Assembly: GCF_000306765.2 (NCBI RefSeq)
Contig: NC_017941.2
Span: 2,046,001 to 2,110,000 of the forward strand
Direction of reading: 5' to 3'
DNA length: 64,000 nt
Source of the DNA: Haloferax mediterranei ATCC 33500
GTDB taxonomy: Archaea > Halobacteriota > Halobacteria > Halobacteriales > Haloferacaceae
In this document: positions 52,798 to 61,596 of the stretch, piece after piece
Layout of the letters: the number at the start of each line of letters is the position of its first letter
Numbering within the stretch: the first letter of the stretch is position 1
Program-made: the position numbers and the translations under genes
Notes under the pieces: generated by a model
The model's input: the letters and a program-made list of their open reading frames with translations, nothing else
What the model was told of the DNA's origin: nothing
The model's database searches: none

Positions 52798-53094
52798 ATG
52801 GCAATGAGTACCCAGATTCTGGCAGCGAGCGTCCTCTCGGGCGTGAACATAGTCTTCCTCTCGGCGTTAGCCGCCGTGTGGGTTCGAAACTACCGGACGT
52901 TCCGCACGTCGCTCGTCCTCGGCCTTCTCGCGTTTGCTGTCGTGATGCTCGTCGAGAACGCATTCGCCCTGTACTTCTTTTTCACCATGCAGAGTCTCTA
53001 CTCCGGCGACCCACACGTCCAGCAGGCCGTGTTGGTCCTTCGCGGTCTCCAACTCGTCGCGGTTGCGTTCTTGACGTACGTGACCGTTCGCTGA
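52798..53094 (+). CDS. Membrane protein co-transcribed with the ArsR-like gene
   Basis: 98-aa protein with three helices: STQILAASVLSGVNIVFLSA, SLVLGLLAFAVVMLVENAFA and QAVLVLRGLQLVAVAFLTYV. Haloarchaeal ArsR-like regulators are frequently followed by a small membrane protein of this type. Function unknown. Confidence 0.72.
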   Translation: MAMSTQILAASVLSGVNIVFLSALAAVWVRNYRTFRTSLVLGLLAFAVVMLVENAFALYFFFTMQSLYSGDPHVQQAVLVLRGLQLVAVAFLTYVTVR

Positions 53095-53245
53095 GCGTCC
53101 CCAGTGTGTTCGTTGTGTTATTTTCGGAGCGAATTTGGTACTGACTCAACCCTAACTCGTCACAGAGTCGTCCCGAATCTCGAAAAATCCCCATTAAGTC
53201 GTCGTGCGTCTGCTTTGTCGTGGATTCGACCACGTGAGAAGAACC

Positions 53246-54025
53246 ATGACCGATACGAACCCTTCAACGACACGACGAACCGTCCTCGGCCTGACCGGTG
53301 CGGGTGCACTGACTGCACTTGCCGGGTGCCTCGGCGACGTAATGATTCCCGGGCAGTCCAGTAACGGCGGTGACCAGTCCGCACGAACCTACCGCGTGAC
53401 TGTGGCAAATCTCACTACCGGCCAACCGTTCACCCCACCGGCAGTGGTCGCACACCGCGCCAGCGTCGAACTGTTTGCCGTCGGAGACCCAGCCAGCGAC
53501 GCCATCAAAGAACTCGCCGAAAACGGGAACCTCGACCCGTTAAGCGAACTCGCCGAGAGCACAACGGATATTCGTACCCTCTCCGCGGCCGAGACGCCGC
53601 TCGTCCCTCCTGAACTCCCGGCGAGTGAGATGTTCCCCGCCGCAGCCACCCTCGAACTGGAAACCGACGCCAGCGGGATGTATCTCTCGTTCGTGAGCAT
53701 GCTCATCGGGACGAACGATGGCTTCACCGGTCTCGACACCGTCCCGCTCCCCGAGCGCGTGAACGAGTCGCGGTCGTACTTCGCGTCGAGTTACGACGCT
53801 GGAACGGAGATGAACACCGAAGCGTACGGTGACATGGTTCCACCAGCACAGGCACTCTACGGCATCGACTCGGGGACCGAAGGAGCCGGAATGAGCAACC
53901 CGGACCTCGCCGAAGATGGCGTCATCACACCCCACGGCGGTATCGTCGGCGACGGCGACCTCGACCCCGCGGTCTACGGCTGGGATGACCCCGCCGCGCT
54001 GGTCCAAGTCGAGCGAATCGAGTGA
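53246..54025 (+). CDS. Tat lipoprotein with spondin-type domain
   Basis: A 259-aa exported protein. TRRTVLGLTGAGALTALAGC is a twin-arginine signal ending in a lipobox Cys at about residue 27. The body matches the spondin-N type beta-sandwich (YRVTVANLTTGQPFTPPAVV, SFVSMLIGTNDGFTGLDTV, DAGTEMNTEAYGDMVPP). Haloarchaea carry such proteins on their surface. The start at 53246 is chosen so that the twin arginine falls near residue 9; 53204 adds a non-signal prefix. Confidence 0.87.
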   Translation: MTDTNPSTTRRTVLGLTGAGALTALAGCLGDVMIPGQSSNGGDQSARTYRVTVANLTTGQPFTPPAVVAHRASVELFAVGDPASDAIKELAENGNLDPLSELAESTTDIRTLSAAETPLVPPELPASEMFPAAATLELETDASGMYLSFVSMLIGTNDGFTGLDTVPLPERVNESRSYFASSYDAGTEMNTEAYGDMVPPAQALYGIDSGTEGAGMSNPDLAEDGVITPHGGIVGDGDLDPAVYGWDDPAALVQVERIE

Positions 54026-54525
54026 GACGGGAACTGGTGTGTGTTCTGGCTGTCGAGTGGGAGTCGGCCTGGTCTCGGCGTGGTCGTCGCTCACCGAAAC
54101 TCATGTCGCGTCGGTGAACCGACTTGCTGCAGAGCCACGTCAAAAATGAACGACTCGAGAGCCGTTCGCCACGTCGTGTCCCACGTGGGAACGTAGGTGG
54201 CGTTCACCACGTGGTTCTAGTGCAGCCGCGTTTGCCCGTTGTCGGAGCATCGTGGCCCGCTCTGGTGAGATGGTGGTGTGGTGGGGGAGAGATTAGTGAG
54301 GGGTACCGGTCGACGTGTCGTCGACATGGCTGAGGGAGGCTCTGACAACGGCAGTTACCAATTTGTTACCATACACCAAAGATGTGTCGGTTGGTGTCAT
54401 TTGAATCGATACTGGTGTGGGTGAGAGTGTTAGTTTCTTTGTCGAGATTCCAGCGGCGGTAGGTGTGCTCGGGGAAGTATTTAACATGACAATATGGGAT
54501 GGTATGGTTGAGGCTGTAGACGAAG
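54026..54525. other. Intergenic, no gene seen
   Basis: A 500-bp gap, with composition shifting to AT-rich near 54340-54500. CGACTCGAGAGCC and CACGTGG-type motifs occur, but no frame has coding bias. Candidate promoter TATTTAACATGAC lies just before the lipoprotein fragment. Confidence 0.45.
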
Positions 54526-55040
54526 ATGTCTGTGGAAAGCACGCGACGAACGGTTCTCAAATCCGCTTTCGGCACCTGCTTTTGTGGGGTATTCGCTGGG
54601 TGTATTGATTTTCAGAAACCCGACACAGACTCACCGTCAACTGAGACGAGCGGCGCGTCGCCCGATACGCGAACGTCGACTTCGGCTCCAACAAGCCAGC
54701 ATATCGCCCTCCGAATCAACAACTTCAGAGAGACGGAGCGTAGCGGGACGGTCTCGGTTTATCGCCACTCACCCGACGGCGAGGCCGATATCACACGCAT
54801 TACGGCGACGCCACCCGACGACTCAGTACAGGTCACCCACCACTCGTGGCGTATTCCGCCGGCGGAACAAACGACGTACGAATCGGTGTTCCGACCGGGG
54901 ACTGCGTATTTGCTGCAGTCAAGCTCGATTCCGGGCTGAGAGAATCGTACGGGGTTTCGATAGCAGACGGCCAAGACCCCGCCTTCGTTAGCGTCGGTCT
55001 CTTTGCAGACGAAATTGATGTGAATACGGTGTGGACGTAG
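54526..55040 (+). pseudogene. Frameshifted Tat lipoprotein
   Basis: The first frame gives STRRTVLKSAFGTCFCGVFA with lipobox GC, a Ser/Thr linker and a beta-sandwich start (HIALRINNFRETERSGTVSV), stopping at 54939 after YESVFRPGTAYLLQSSS. The second frame picks up at once with AAVKLDSGLRESYGVSIADG and runs to a natural end at 55040 (DEIDVNTVWT). The two frames are shifted by one base within about 54885-54915, in agreement with a single-base deletion. Either a pseudogene, a sequencing error or programmed frameshifting; the first is more likely. Confidence 0.65.
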
Positions 55041-55120
55041 GGTCCTCGGTTCAGCTACCCAGCCCCCACATATGACATTCTGAAACAATTATGAGGATGT
55101 CAGTGCTGGTCAGTCGTATA

Positions 55121-55984
55121 ATGCTCAGACCGAGGGCAACCGCGCGGAAGACGCCGGCGTGGCCAACCCCGACTCCGGAACAGGTCGAAGTCGTCCTTTT
55201 CGGGACGTACCACATGGACGACCCCGGCTTAGACGAGGTGAACGTCAGCGCCGACGATGTTCTCACCGACGGCCGCCAGCGTGAACTGGACTCACTCGTC
55301 TCGAACCTCGAACGCATAGGCCCGGACTTCGTCGCTGTCGAACGCCCCGCATCGCAGGCCGAGGCCGTGAACGACCTGTACGTGCGCTATCGAGATGGTG
55401 AGGCCACCTACGACGAGGAACACGCATTCGAACCGCGGCATCCGGAACGGGACGATGCCCGGATGGCGTGCCGAAGCGAGGTCATCCAAATCGGGTTCCG
55501 ACTTGCCGACCGCCTCGGGCACGACCGTGTCGTTCCCGTTGACGTTCCGGAACAACTCGGGACAGGTCCCGACTTCGAGGAACTCGAAGAGCGGGGGTAC
55601 GAACCGACTCCGAAGATAGATATCCCGCGAATCGACCACGACGAACTCCAGCAGTCGCTCGACGACCGTCTCGCGGACTCGACCATCACAGCGTACCACC
55701 GATATCTAAACGAAGCGGCTGCACTCCACTACAACGATGGGATGTTCGACGAGTTCCTCCGATACGGCGACCAAGACAACTACGCTGGTCCCGATGCCCT
55801 TTCGAGATGGTACCGGCGGAACCTCCGGATGATTCACAACATCTGGCGGGCCGTGGACGAAGACACTAACCGTGTTTGCTTCGTCGTCGGCTCCGGACAC
55901 GTCCATATTCTCCGGCAACTCCTCACCGAGTTCCCGCAGTTCTGCCCCGTGAGTCCGCTTCCGTATCTGCCCCGTGGTGAGTAA
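55121..55984 (+). CDS. DUF5694/TraB-like protein
   Basis: A 287-aa protein with the VEVVLFGTYHMDDPG opening (GTxH motif) and a closing VCFVVGSGHVHILRQLLTEF (GxGH), typical of the TraB/PrgY/DUF5694 fold in which conserved His and Glu residues may form a metal-dependent hydrolase site. ERPASQAEAVNDLYVRYRDG supplies the conserved acidic motif. ATG at 55121 is preferred to 55091 because an ATTATGAG box lies 27 nt upstream. It is next to the CRISPR leader but unrelated to known cas genes. Confidence 0.78.
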   Translation: MLRPRATARKTPAWPTPTPEQVEVVLFGTYHMDDPGLDEVNVSADDVLTDGRQRELDSLVSNLERIGPDFVAVERPASQAEAVNDLYVRYRDGEATYDEEHAFEPRHPERDDARMACRSEVIQIGFRLADRLGHDRVVPVDVPEQLGTGPDFEELEERGYEPTPKIDIPRIDHDELQQSLDDRLADSTITAYHRYLNEAAALHYNDGMFDEFLRYGDQDNYAGPDALSRWYRRNLRMIHNIWRAVDEDTNRVCFVVGSGHVHILRQLLTEFPQFCPVSPLPYLPRGE

Positions 55985-56184
55985 GCGGGTGTTGAAGATG
56001 GTGACGAGTGGATAGTAGTTGACTCGGGAGGTTAGGTGTGGTTGGTGGGTTCGAAGGGGGTGTCCGGATTGGCCGGATAGGCATTTCCGTCGACCCCCCG
56101 GGGGGTTGAGGGGTATTGGAGGTCGACGGAAACACTTGAGTGCGAACCGCCTGTAGAGTACTTGTGGCACTCAAATCGGCCATG
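55985..56184 (+). promoter_or_regulatory. CRISPR leader region
   Basis: 200 bp immediately left of the first repeat. It has no ORF and contains two inverted repeats: TTTCCGTCGACC...GGTCGACGGAAA and TTGAGTGC...GCACTCAA, the second ending about 8 bp before the first repeat. The degenerate repeat at the other end of the array supports this side as the leader. It should hold the pre-crRNA promoter and integration-host signals. Confidence 0.72.
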
Positions 56185-57870
56185 GTTACAGACGAACCCT
56201 AGTTGGGTTGAAGCCACGTCAGGTCGTGTGCCTTGCGCGTTGCGTTGACTTCCGAGCGCACGCTCTTGGTTACAGACGAACCCTAGTTGGGTTGAAGCGG
56301 ACCCAAAACCCCAATCGAAGACGCGACAGTCGGTTACAGACGAACCCTAGTTGGGTTGAAGCGTGTACGAGGTCGCCCACGACCGTGCCGTCGATGGTGT
56401 TACAGACGAACCCTAGTTGGGTTGAAGCCACGGATGGACGGCTAAGACGTAGTCGCCTTCGACAGTTACAGACGAACCCTAGTTGGGTTGAAGCGCGGAC
56501 GGTGGTTCGGAATGACTGACTCTGCTAAATGTTACAGACGAACCCTAGTTGGGTTGAAGCGGAGGTACAAAACGAGTCACAAAATCTAACGTCGGGTTAC
56601 AGACGAACCCTAGTTGGGTTGAAGCGGGGAGTGGGAGGTGTCGCAGACCCGACGGCCCGCCGGTTACAGACGAACCCTAGTTGGGTTGAAGCTTCGACGC
56701 GAAGGTCGTACACCTGCCCGATTTGGACGTTACAGACGAACCCTAGTTGGGTTGAAGCGAAGATTATTGAGGGAGTAACGTATGAACCATCTAGTTACAG
56801 ACGAACCCTAGTTGGGTTGAAGCCTTTGTCGGCGAGGACGAGCGCGCCGGCTTCGAGCGTCGTTACAGACGAACCCTAGTTGGGTTGAAGCGACCAGACC
56901 CATGTACTCCGCAGACCCGGCCTTCGCGTGTTACAGACGAACCCTAGTTGGGTTGAAGCCGCGAATGCAACAATCGGCGTTGCATGCATGACGTGTTACA
57001 GACGAACCCTAGTTGGGTTGAAGCTTGACGAGGGGACAATCCATGAAATCCATGTGAAATTGTTACAGACGAACCCTAGTTGGGTTGAAGCACGGTCTCG
57101 AAATGTTGCCCGACCGGAACGCATATCGTTACAGACGAACCCTAGTTGGGTTGAAGCCGGTCCTCCGGCAGATTGGGGAGATTTATCCAGAGGTGTTACA
57201 GACGAACCCTAGTTGGGTTGAAGCACACGGCATGGGGGGAAGGATTTGGGGGGGTTGTGAGAGTTACAGACGAACCCTAGTTGGGTTGAAGCGTCTGGAA
57301 GCTGGCCATGTTGTTCTACAACGCTTGTTACAGACGAACCCTAGTTGGGTTGAAGCTACGTTGGGGCAGACCCCAATTCCGGAGGGTCGCAGGTTACAGA
57401 CGAACCCTAGTTGGGTTGAAGCCGTGACAGTCTTCGGGCCGGTCGACGACCAGGGCGTTACAGACGAACCCTAGTTGGGTTGAAGCTTCTGGACGCACCT
57501 TCTTCACGTCGTAAACCCCGGGTTACAGACGAACCCTAGTTGGGTTGAAGCAGCAGTCAAATACCGAACTCGCGCTTGAAAATCTGTTACAGACGAACCC
57601 TAGTTGGGTTGAAGCGCGGAAATCGTAGTCGAACCCACGCCCGACGACGAGTTACAGACGAACCCTAGTTGGGTTGAAGCGTGGACGGGGACGAGTCTAT
57701 CACCATCGACAGCACCGTTACAGACGAACCCTAGTTGGGTTGAAGCGGGCGCGCCAGTGAATTTCGTCGTCATGTTACATTCAAGAGCAACAGGTTACAG
57801 ACGAACCCTAGTTGGGTTGAAGCTCTGGGTCGACCGGCATCAACAGCTCGGTCTACGGTTACAGACGAAC
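56185..57870 (+). CRISPR. CRISPR array, 25 full repeats plus a truncated one
   Basis: A 30-nt repeat starting GTTACAGACGAACC and ending GGGTTGAAGC is present 25 times without change (first 56185-56214, last 57794-57823) and ends in a truncated copy at 57858 that keeps only GTTACAGACGAAC. The 25 spacers are 34-38 nt, except spacer 1 (54 nt) and spacer 24 (47 nt, before repeat 25). The 3' GTTGAAGC is the crRNA handle of haloarchaeal type I-B systems. No cas genes lie in this window. Confidence 0.98.
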
Positions 57871-57907
57871 GCCTCTGTTTAAATCCTCAGTAATTGATAC
57901 AAACTGT

Positions 57908-57935
57908 GTGCTGAATATAGAGGGTGCATTCAGCA
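57908..57935. repeat. Hairpin with GTGCTGAATA motif
   Basis: TGCTGAAT-atagagggtgc-ATTCAGCA is a perfect 8-bp stem. The motif GTGCTGAATA (57908) recurs inverted at 58385 and directly at 61752, so it may mark ends of a degraded mobile element. Confidence 0.55.
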
Positions 57936-58050
57936 ACTCCACGACTGGCTGTAGGAGACTCTGATGGAGAAGCACGACTGATCGTGCTGAAATCGGAGTA
58001 GGATACCAACCTCGGGTTATTTCAGGACGTGATACATTGCGAAACTGGGA

Positions 58051-58296
58051 ATGCGGGTATTCAGATGGGTGGTTAACCGATACAGACAACTCGAAAATAT
58101 GGCGTCACACCCTGCAGTAGCTGGAGGACCTGAGATTGCAGTTGACCTGACTATCGTACTGGGTCTTTGGTGCCTCTGGGTACTGATAAGTAGGGGTGTA
58201 GGTGCGGCTTTAGATTTCACTCCACTCATACTCATCCCACTTGGTACCGCTATTGCGTTTCTGCTCATTGATACAGTAGTTAGTCGGGTATTTTGA
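58051..58296 (+). CDS. Small membrane protein, 81 aa
   Basis: MRVFRWVVNRYRQLENMASH, then two helices (IAVDLTIVLGLWCLWVLISR and FTPLILIPLGTAIAFLLIDT). A GATACATT box about 26 nt upstream supports a leaderless start at 58051. Codon use is less GC-biased than in the core genome, typical of accessory DNA. No family recognised. Confidence 0.58.
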   Translation: MRVFRWVVNRYRQLENMASHPAVAGGPEIAVDLTIVLGLWCLWVLISRGVGAALDFTPLILIPLGTAIAFLLIDTVVSRVF

Positions 58297-58435
58297 CAGA
58301 GGCACGATGCAAACAGTGGACTTCAGTGTCTGCCAGCCAACTGAATTCACAACGTAGACTCTTGGGTGCTACACACACGCCCTGTATTCAGCACGGTTTC
58401 GATAAACTATCACCGACCGAGGATTTCAACAGAGC

Positions 58436-58459
58436 CAGACGAACCCTAGTTGGGTTGAA
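58436..58459 (+). repeat. Solitary CRISPR repeat remnant 1
   Basis: 24 nt identical to repeat positions 5-28, lacking the terminal GC of the handle. It sits inside an inverted repeat ATTTCAAC (58423-58430) / GTTGAAAT (58454-58461). It is about 570 bp beyond the array. Confidence 0.85.
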
Positions 58460-58482
58460 ATAAGGTGGAAGCATGGGTGACA

Positions 58483-58698
58483 CTATGAATCGCGGTGGCG
58501 GAGATACAGCCTACCAACGAGACAGCCCACCGCCACGAACAACAAGCCGCCACTCAAAACGTCTCTGAGCAACCCAGACACCCCAGTATTTTCCACGATG
58601 CCGAAGCTATTCTGAAACACGAGCAATTGAATAACTAAAGCCGACCCTCCAAGCACAGTCAACAGTCGTGCGTTACTGACATTTTGAATACGGCTCAT
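58483..58698 (-). CDS. Small membrane protein, 71 aa
   Basis: MSRIQNVSNARLLTVLGGSA begins it; helices are LLTVLGGSALVIQLLVFQNS and LLRDVLSGGLLFVAVGCLVG, ending RLYLRHRDS. A clear TTTTTATATG box about 27 nt upstream (58722-58731) marks a leaderless transcript. Composition is AT-rich compared with the core. Function unknown. Confidence 0.65.
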   Translation of the reverse strand: MSRIQNVSNARLLTVLGGSALVIQLLVFQNSFGIVENTGVSGLLRDVLSGGLLFVAVGCLVGRLYLRHRDS

Positions 58699-58893
58699 GA
58701 CACATTCAATACTCAGACATATAAAAATTCATTAACATAATAAAGAATAATTCCGGCGTGGTTTCGGAATATTGGAGATCTGGCAAAACATCCATCTGAA
58801 TTCCGAGCCTATAGCCCTCTAAGCCACGTGTTCACACGAGCTTCAGACGACCCAAATCAGAGAGAACTCCACAAACACGTCATATCTGCGGCA

Positions 58894-59796
58894 TCACTCA
58901 ACTTCCACAGTATGGACAGTAAGGTCGTCGTCGACGACGAGTGTCGCAACGGAACCCTCGAATTCGACGTCGACGGCGGCGCGGAAGGGTTCGTCCGACT
59001 GGACCCAACCACGCACATGGGGGAGCAGACTCTCCGTCGCCTGCATGTTGCTCGAGGTGGCGGGCGACACGCCCAGTTCGAGTAATGCGCTCGCTACTCG
59101 TGGCTCGAACTGGAGTGCGCTCACGATATCGACAGTTGCGAGCCACGAACACGTCTTACAGGACATCTCAGCTGTCGGCGTTTGTTCGCCGTCGAGTCGG
59201 TCCTGCGGTATGCGAGACGATATCGCGCCTGCACACGACGGGCACTGTCCCGTCCGCGCCAGTCCGACGTGATACATAGCCCGGTCGTAGAGCGGCTGAG
59301 AAATGTCTTCGTCTTGTTGGGCGACGATCCCGTTCTTCGGGAACGCGTACGTCAACCCCCAGAATACGTCACACTCCGGACAGTCGATGGTGAGGTACTC
59401 CTGTTCGTACTGGCCGCGTAACTTCGACTCGCAATTCGGACACGGCGCTTCGATGTCGAAATCACTAGGTAGTTGCTCTGTCGGCCGATTCGCGACGACG
59501 GCTCGGTAGATCGCGACGGCACCGGCTGTCGGGGCGTACTTGTCGCCGACGTTCTCCACGTAGACGCCGCGAAGCTTCTCTAAGTGATAGTTGAACTTCC
59601 CGCTGTCCTGCATGTCGACCGCCGCCATCAGTTCCGAGTACGACAGATGGCGTTTGTCTTTCACTTCAGAAAGTGAGTCCGGGTCCAACGGTTCGTAGGT
59701 GTCGAAGAACGCCCGCAAGATGTCGAGTCGCACCTCGTGACCCAAAATCGAGAATGCTTCCTCGGGGACGTTCTCCTCCCAATCGTGACCAGTCAT
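58894..59796 (-). CDS. Winged-helix regulator with zinc ribbons (DUF7347/DUF7351-like)
   Basis: A 300-aa protein. N terminus: EEAFSILGHEVRLDILRAFF and LSYSELMAAVDMQDSGKFNY, an ArsR-like winged helix with the haloarchaeal GKFNYHLEKL motif. Middle: a CPNC...CPEC zinc ribbon (APCPNCESKLRG, LTIDCPECDVFWG). C-terminal half: a second ribbon (GQCPSCAGAI, MSCKTCSWLA) and an effector domain. The shape is of the DUF7347 plus DUF7351 proteins. Divergent from the M23 gene over a 116-bp region with a palindrome, so it probably regulates itself and its neighbour. Confidence 0.85.
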   Translation of the reverse strand: MTGHDWEENVPEEAFSILGHEVRLDILRAFFDTYEPLDPDSLSEVKDKRHLSYSELMAAVDMQDSGKFNYHLEKLRGVYVENVGDKYAPTAGAVAIYRAVVANRPTEQLPSDFDIEAPCPNCESKLRGQYEQEYLTIDCPECDVFWGLTYAFPKNGIVAQQDEDISQPLYDRAMYHVGLARTGQCPSCAGAISSRIPQDRLDGEQTPTAEMSCKTCSWLATVDIVSALQFEPRVASALLELGVSPATSSNMQATESLLPHVRGWVQSDEPFRAAVDVEFEGSVATLVVDDDLTVHTVEVE

Positions 59797-59858
59797 GGTC
59801 GTGTATCTGTGAGCGAAGTACTCAACATTGTGATAGATGCTGCTGTGTGAATTGTTCT

Positions 59859-59876
59859 TGTGAATTTCGGTTCACA
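59859..59876. promoter_or_regulatory. Putative operator between the regulator and M23 genes
   Basis: TGTGAA-tttcgg-TTCACA is a perfect 6-bp inverted repeat with a 6-bp spacer, and TGTGAATT occurs again just left of it (59846-59853). It lies midway between the two divergent starts, about 37 bp before the M23 ATG. Confidence 0.5.
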
Positions 59877-59912
59877 GAACCAATAACTTCCACGGTGGCC
59901 ACCAGTCATTCA

Positions 59913-61337
59913 ATGTCAGAAACACGACGCGGTTCTGCGTCACGCTCTCGCGTTTCGCGCATCCGTGAACGCATCAAGTCGATTAGCCCGTTGTCGTTGG
60001 TGATGTTGGGATTTCTCGGGTTCCTCGGAGACGCGTTTAGTCAGCTAGAAATTCTCAAACTCTTCAAGTTCTTCTGGCTATTCGCTTTTTGGCCGATTGC
60101 TGCAATGCTATTCGGCGCGATTCGGAACGCACTCGGGTACGAAAAGGACAGTCCAGGCCCGCGTGACTGGCTGTCGATGGACGACAGCCTAACCACGTAC
60201 CTCGCATTTTTTGTCGGACTCCTGCTTTCGTTTTTTAATCCTCTCGCGCTCTGTCAAGACATGATGCAACTGTTGGGGAGTATCGTCGCTATCGTTCGTA
60301 ATCGCGGCTCTCTTCCGGACCCAGAGAGCTACGAACAGTCGGGTTCGTACCGGCTTCCCGTCGAGGGAACGTGGACGGTCATCAACGGAAGTCCGATCAA
60401 AAAATACTCGCACTCGTGGTTTCCGGCCACCCAGCGGTACGCCCACGACTTCGTGATTACGGACGAGGACGGACGAACGCACCCCGAAGGAACGGACACG
60501 AACACGGCCAACTACTACTGCTACGACCAACCGGTTGTTGCACCCGCCGACGGTACCGTTGTCAGCGTCGGCGACAGTGACCCCGAACTGTCGCGAGGCG
60601 GCGGATTCTCCCACCCGTTCAAGCGCAGTATCATCGGAAACCACGTCGCGATTCGCCACGCAGAAGGAGAATACAGCAATCTCGTCCACCTCGTTCCGGG
60701 GAGCATCGAGGTCGAACCAGGTGACCACGTCAAGCAGGGCGAACAGATTGGTCGGTGTGGTCACACCGGGAACTCCTCAGAACCACACCTGCACTTTCAG
60801 CTTCAAGACCACCCGACGTTCGAAATTGCCGCCGGACTCCCGGTCAAGTTCGAGAACGTCGACATCGAAATTCCCGGAACGGATGTCGTCGAAACCACCG
60901 ACTGGAGCACCCCGGAAGACGAGGACAGCGGTCGGTACATTCACGTCGGCCAGCGGGTCACGCACAACCCGGACGATAGGTCACACCGCAACGAGGTAGA
61001 GACGAAACCGTCCGAGACATCGCTCGATACGAGTTCCAATCGCGCCGTCGCGGTTGGGGTGTTCGCCAAGGGTATCTCCATCGGCGGCATCCTCACCGTC
61101 TTCGCTGGGGCCGTCGTATCGTCGCTGTCGACTGTTGCAGTGGTGCTCACGGGGAGTGCTGCACTCGCCGTTGCGTACTGGTGCGGCCGCCGTCTCCTGA
61201 GCGATGACCCGCCGAGTTCAAGCGGTCTCGTCATAGCTGTTGCCGTGGGTCTCACAGCACTCTCGTGGGCGCGGCCGGAGAACTCGATACGGTTTCGGGA
61301 TTTAGTTCGTTCTCTGTCGGAGGTGGAATGTTCGTGA
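59913..61337 (+). CDS. Membrane-bound M23 (LytM)-type metallopeptidase homologue
   Basis: A 474-aa protein. Two to three N-terminal membrane helices (residues about 20-110) lead to an extracytoplasmic M23 domain: RYAHDFVITDEDG gives the first zinc His and Asp, PADGTVVSVGD and IIGNHVAIRH the core strands, and GHTGNSSEPHLHFQLQD the HxH motif. Three further helices close the protein. M23 enzymes cut peptidoglycan cross-links, which haloarchaea lack, so the substrate is unknown: S-layer, pseudo-murein-like polymer or a secreted weapon are possibilities. All zinc ligands are kept. Confidence 0.85.
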   Translation: MSETRRGSASRSRVSRIRERIKSISPLSLVMLGFLGFLGDAFSQLEILKLFKFFWLFAFWPIAAMLFGAIRNALGYEKDSPGPRDWLSMDDSLTTYLAFFVGLLLSFFNPLALCQDMMQLLGSIVAIVRNRGSLPDPESYEQSGSYRLPVEGTWTVINGSPIKKYSHSWFPATQRYAHDFVITDEDGRTHPEGTDTNTANYYCYDQPVVAPADGTVVSVGDSDPELSRGGGFSHPFKRSIIGNHVAIRHAEGEYSNLVHLVPGSIEVEPGDHVKQGEQIGRCGHTGNSSEPHLHFQLQDHPTFEIAAGLPVKFENVDIEIPGTDVVETTDWSTPEDEDSGRYIHVGQRVTHNPDDRSHRNEVETKPSETSLDTSSNRAVAVGVFAKGISIGGILTVFAGAVVSSLSTVAVVLTGSAALAVAYWCGRRLLSDDPPSSSGLVIAVAVGLTALSWARPENSIRFRDLVRSLSEVECS

Positions 61338-61494
61338 TAGGTTTCCTGTTGTACGGTGTTACCAGTGCGTATCTGCGGTATCGACTCTCGGAAGATGACG
61401 TTGCAGGTAGCCTGTCCCGACGTGTAGGGTCGTAAACGGAGAGTCCGCACCATTCAGAAGCACGGTTACCGTTCGACAGCAGCCACGACCGTCA

Positions 61495-61518
61495 CTGGTC
61501 GTGACAGATATCAAAGAA
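61495..61518 (+). repeat. Degenerate direct repeat, left copy
   Basis: CTGGTCGTGACAG followed by atatcaaagaa; a second copy (same 13 nt, then gcatcagagaa) lies at 62665. CACGACC...GGTCGTG forms a small stem with the left part. The two copies bracket the PPOX gene. Confidence 0.6.
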
Positions 61519-61596
61519 CTGTCTCCGTCCTTCAGTAAAACCGTGAGACAGTGTCTCGACTCTGCTATTCGGATAGAATTGTAAAGTAATTGGACC

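Noticed and set aside
55051..55317. Minus-strand frame opposite the DUF5694-like start
   Set aside because: Antisense and without features.
56208..57474. Repetitive proteins with LQTNPSWVEA or RRTLVGLK units
   Set aside because: Translations of the CRISPR repeats, not proteins.
57859..58089. 76-aa minus-strand frame beside the array end
   Set aside because: Overlaps the truncated repeat and a hairpin, and the membrane-protein gene on the other strand is better supported.
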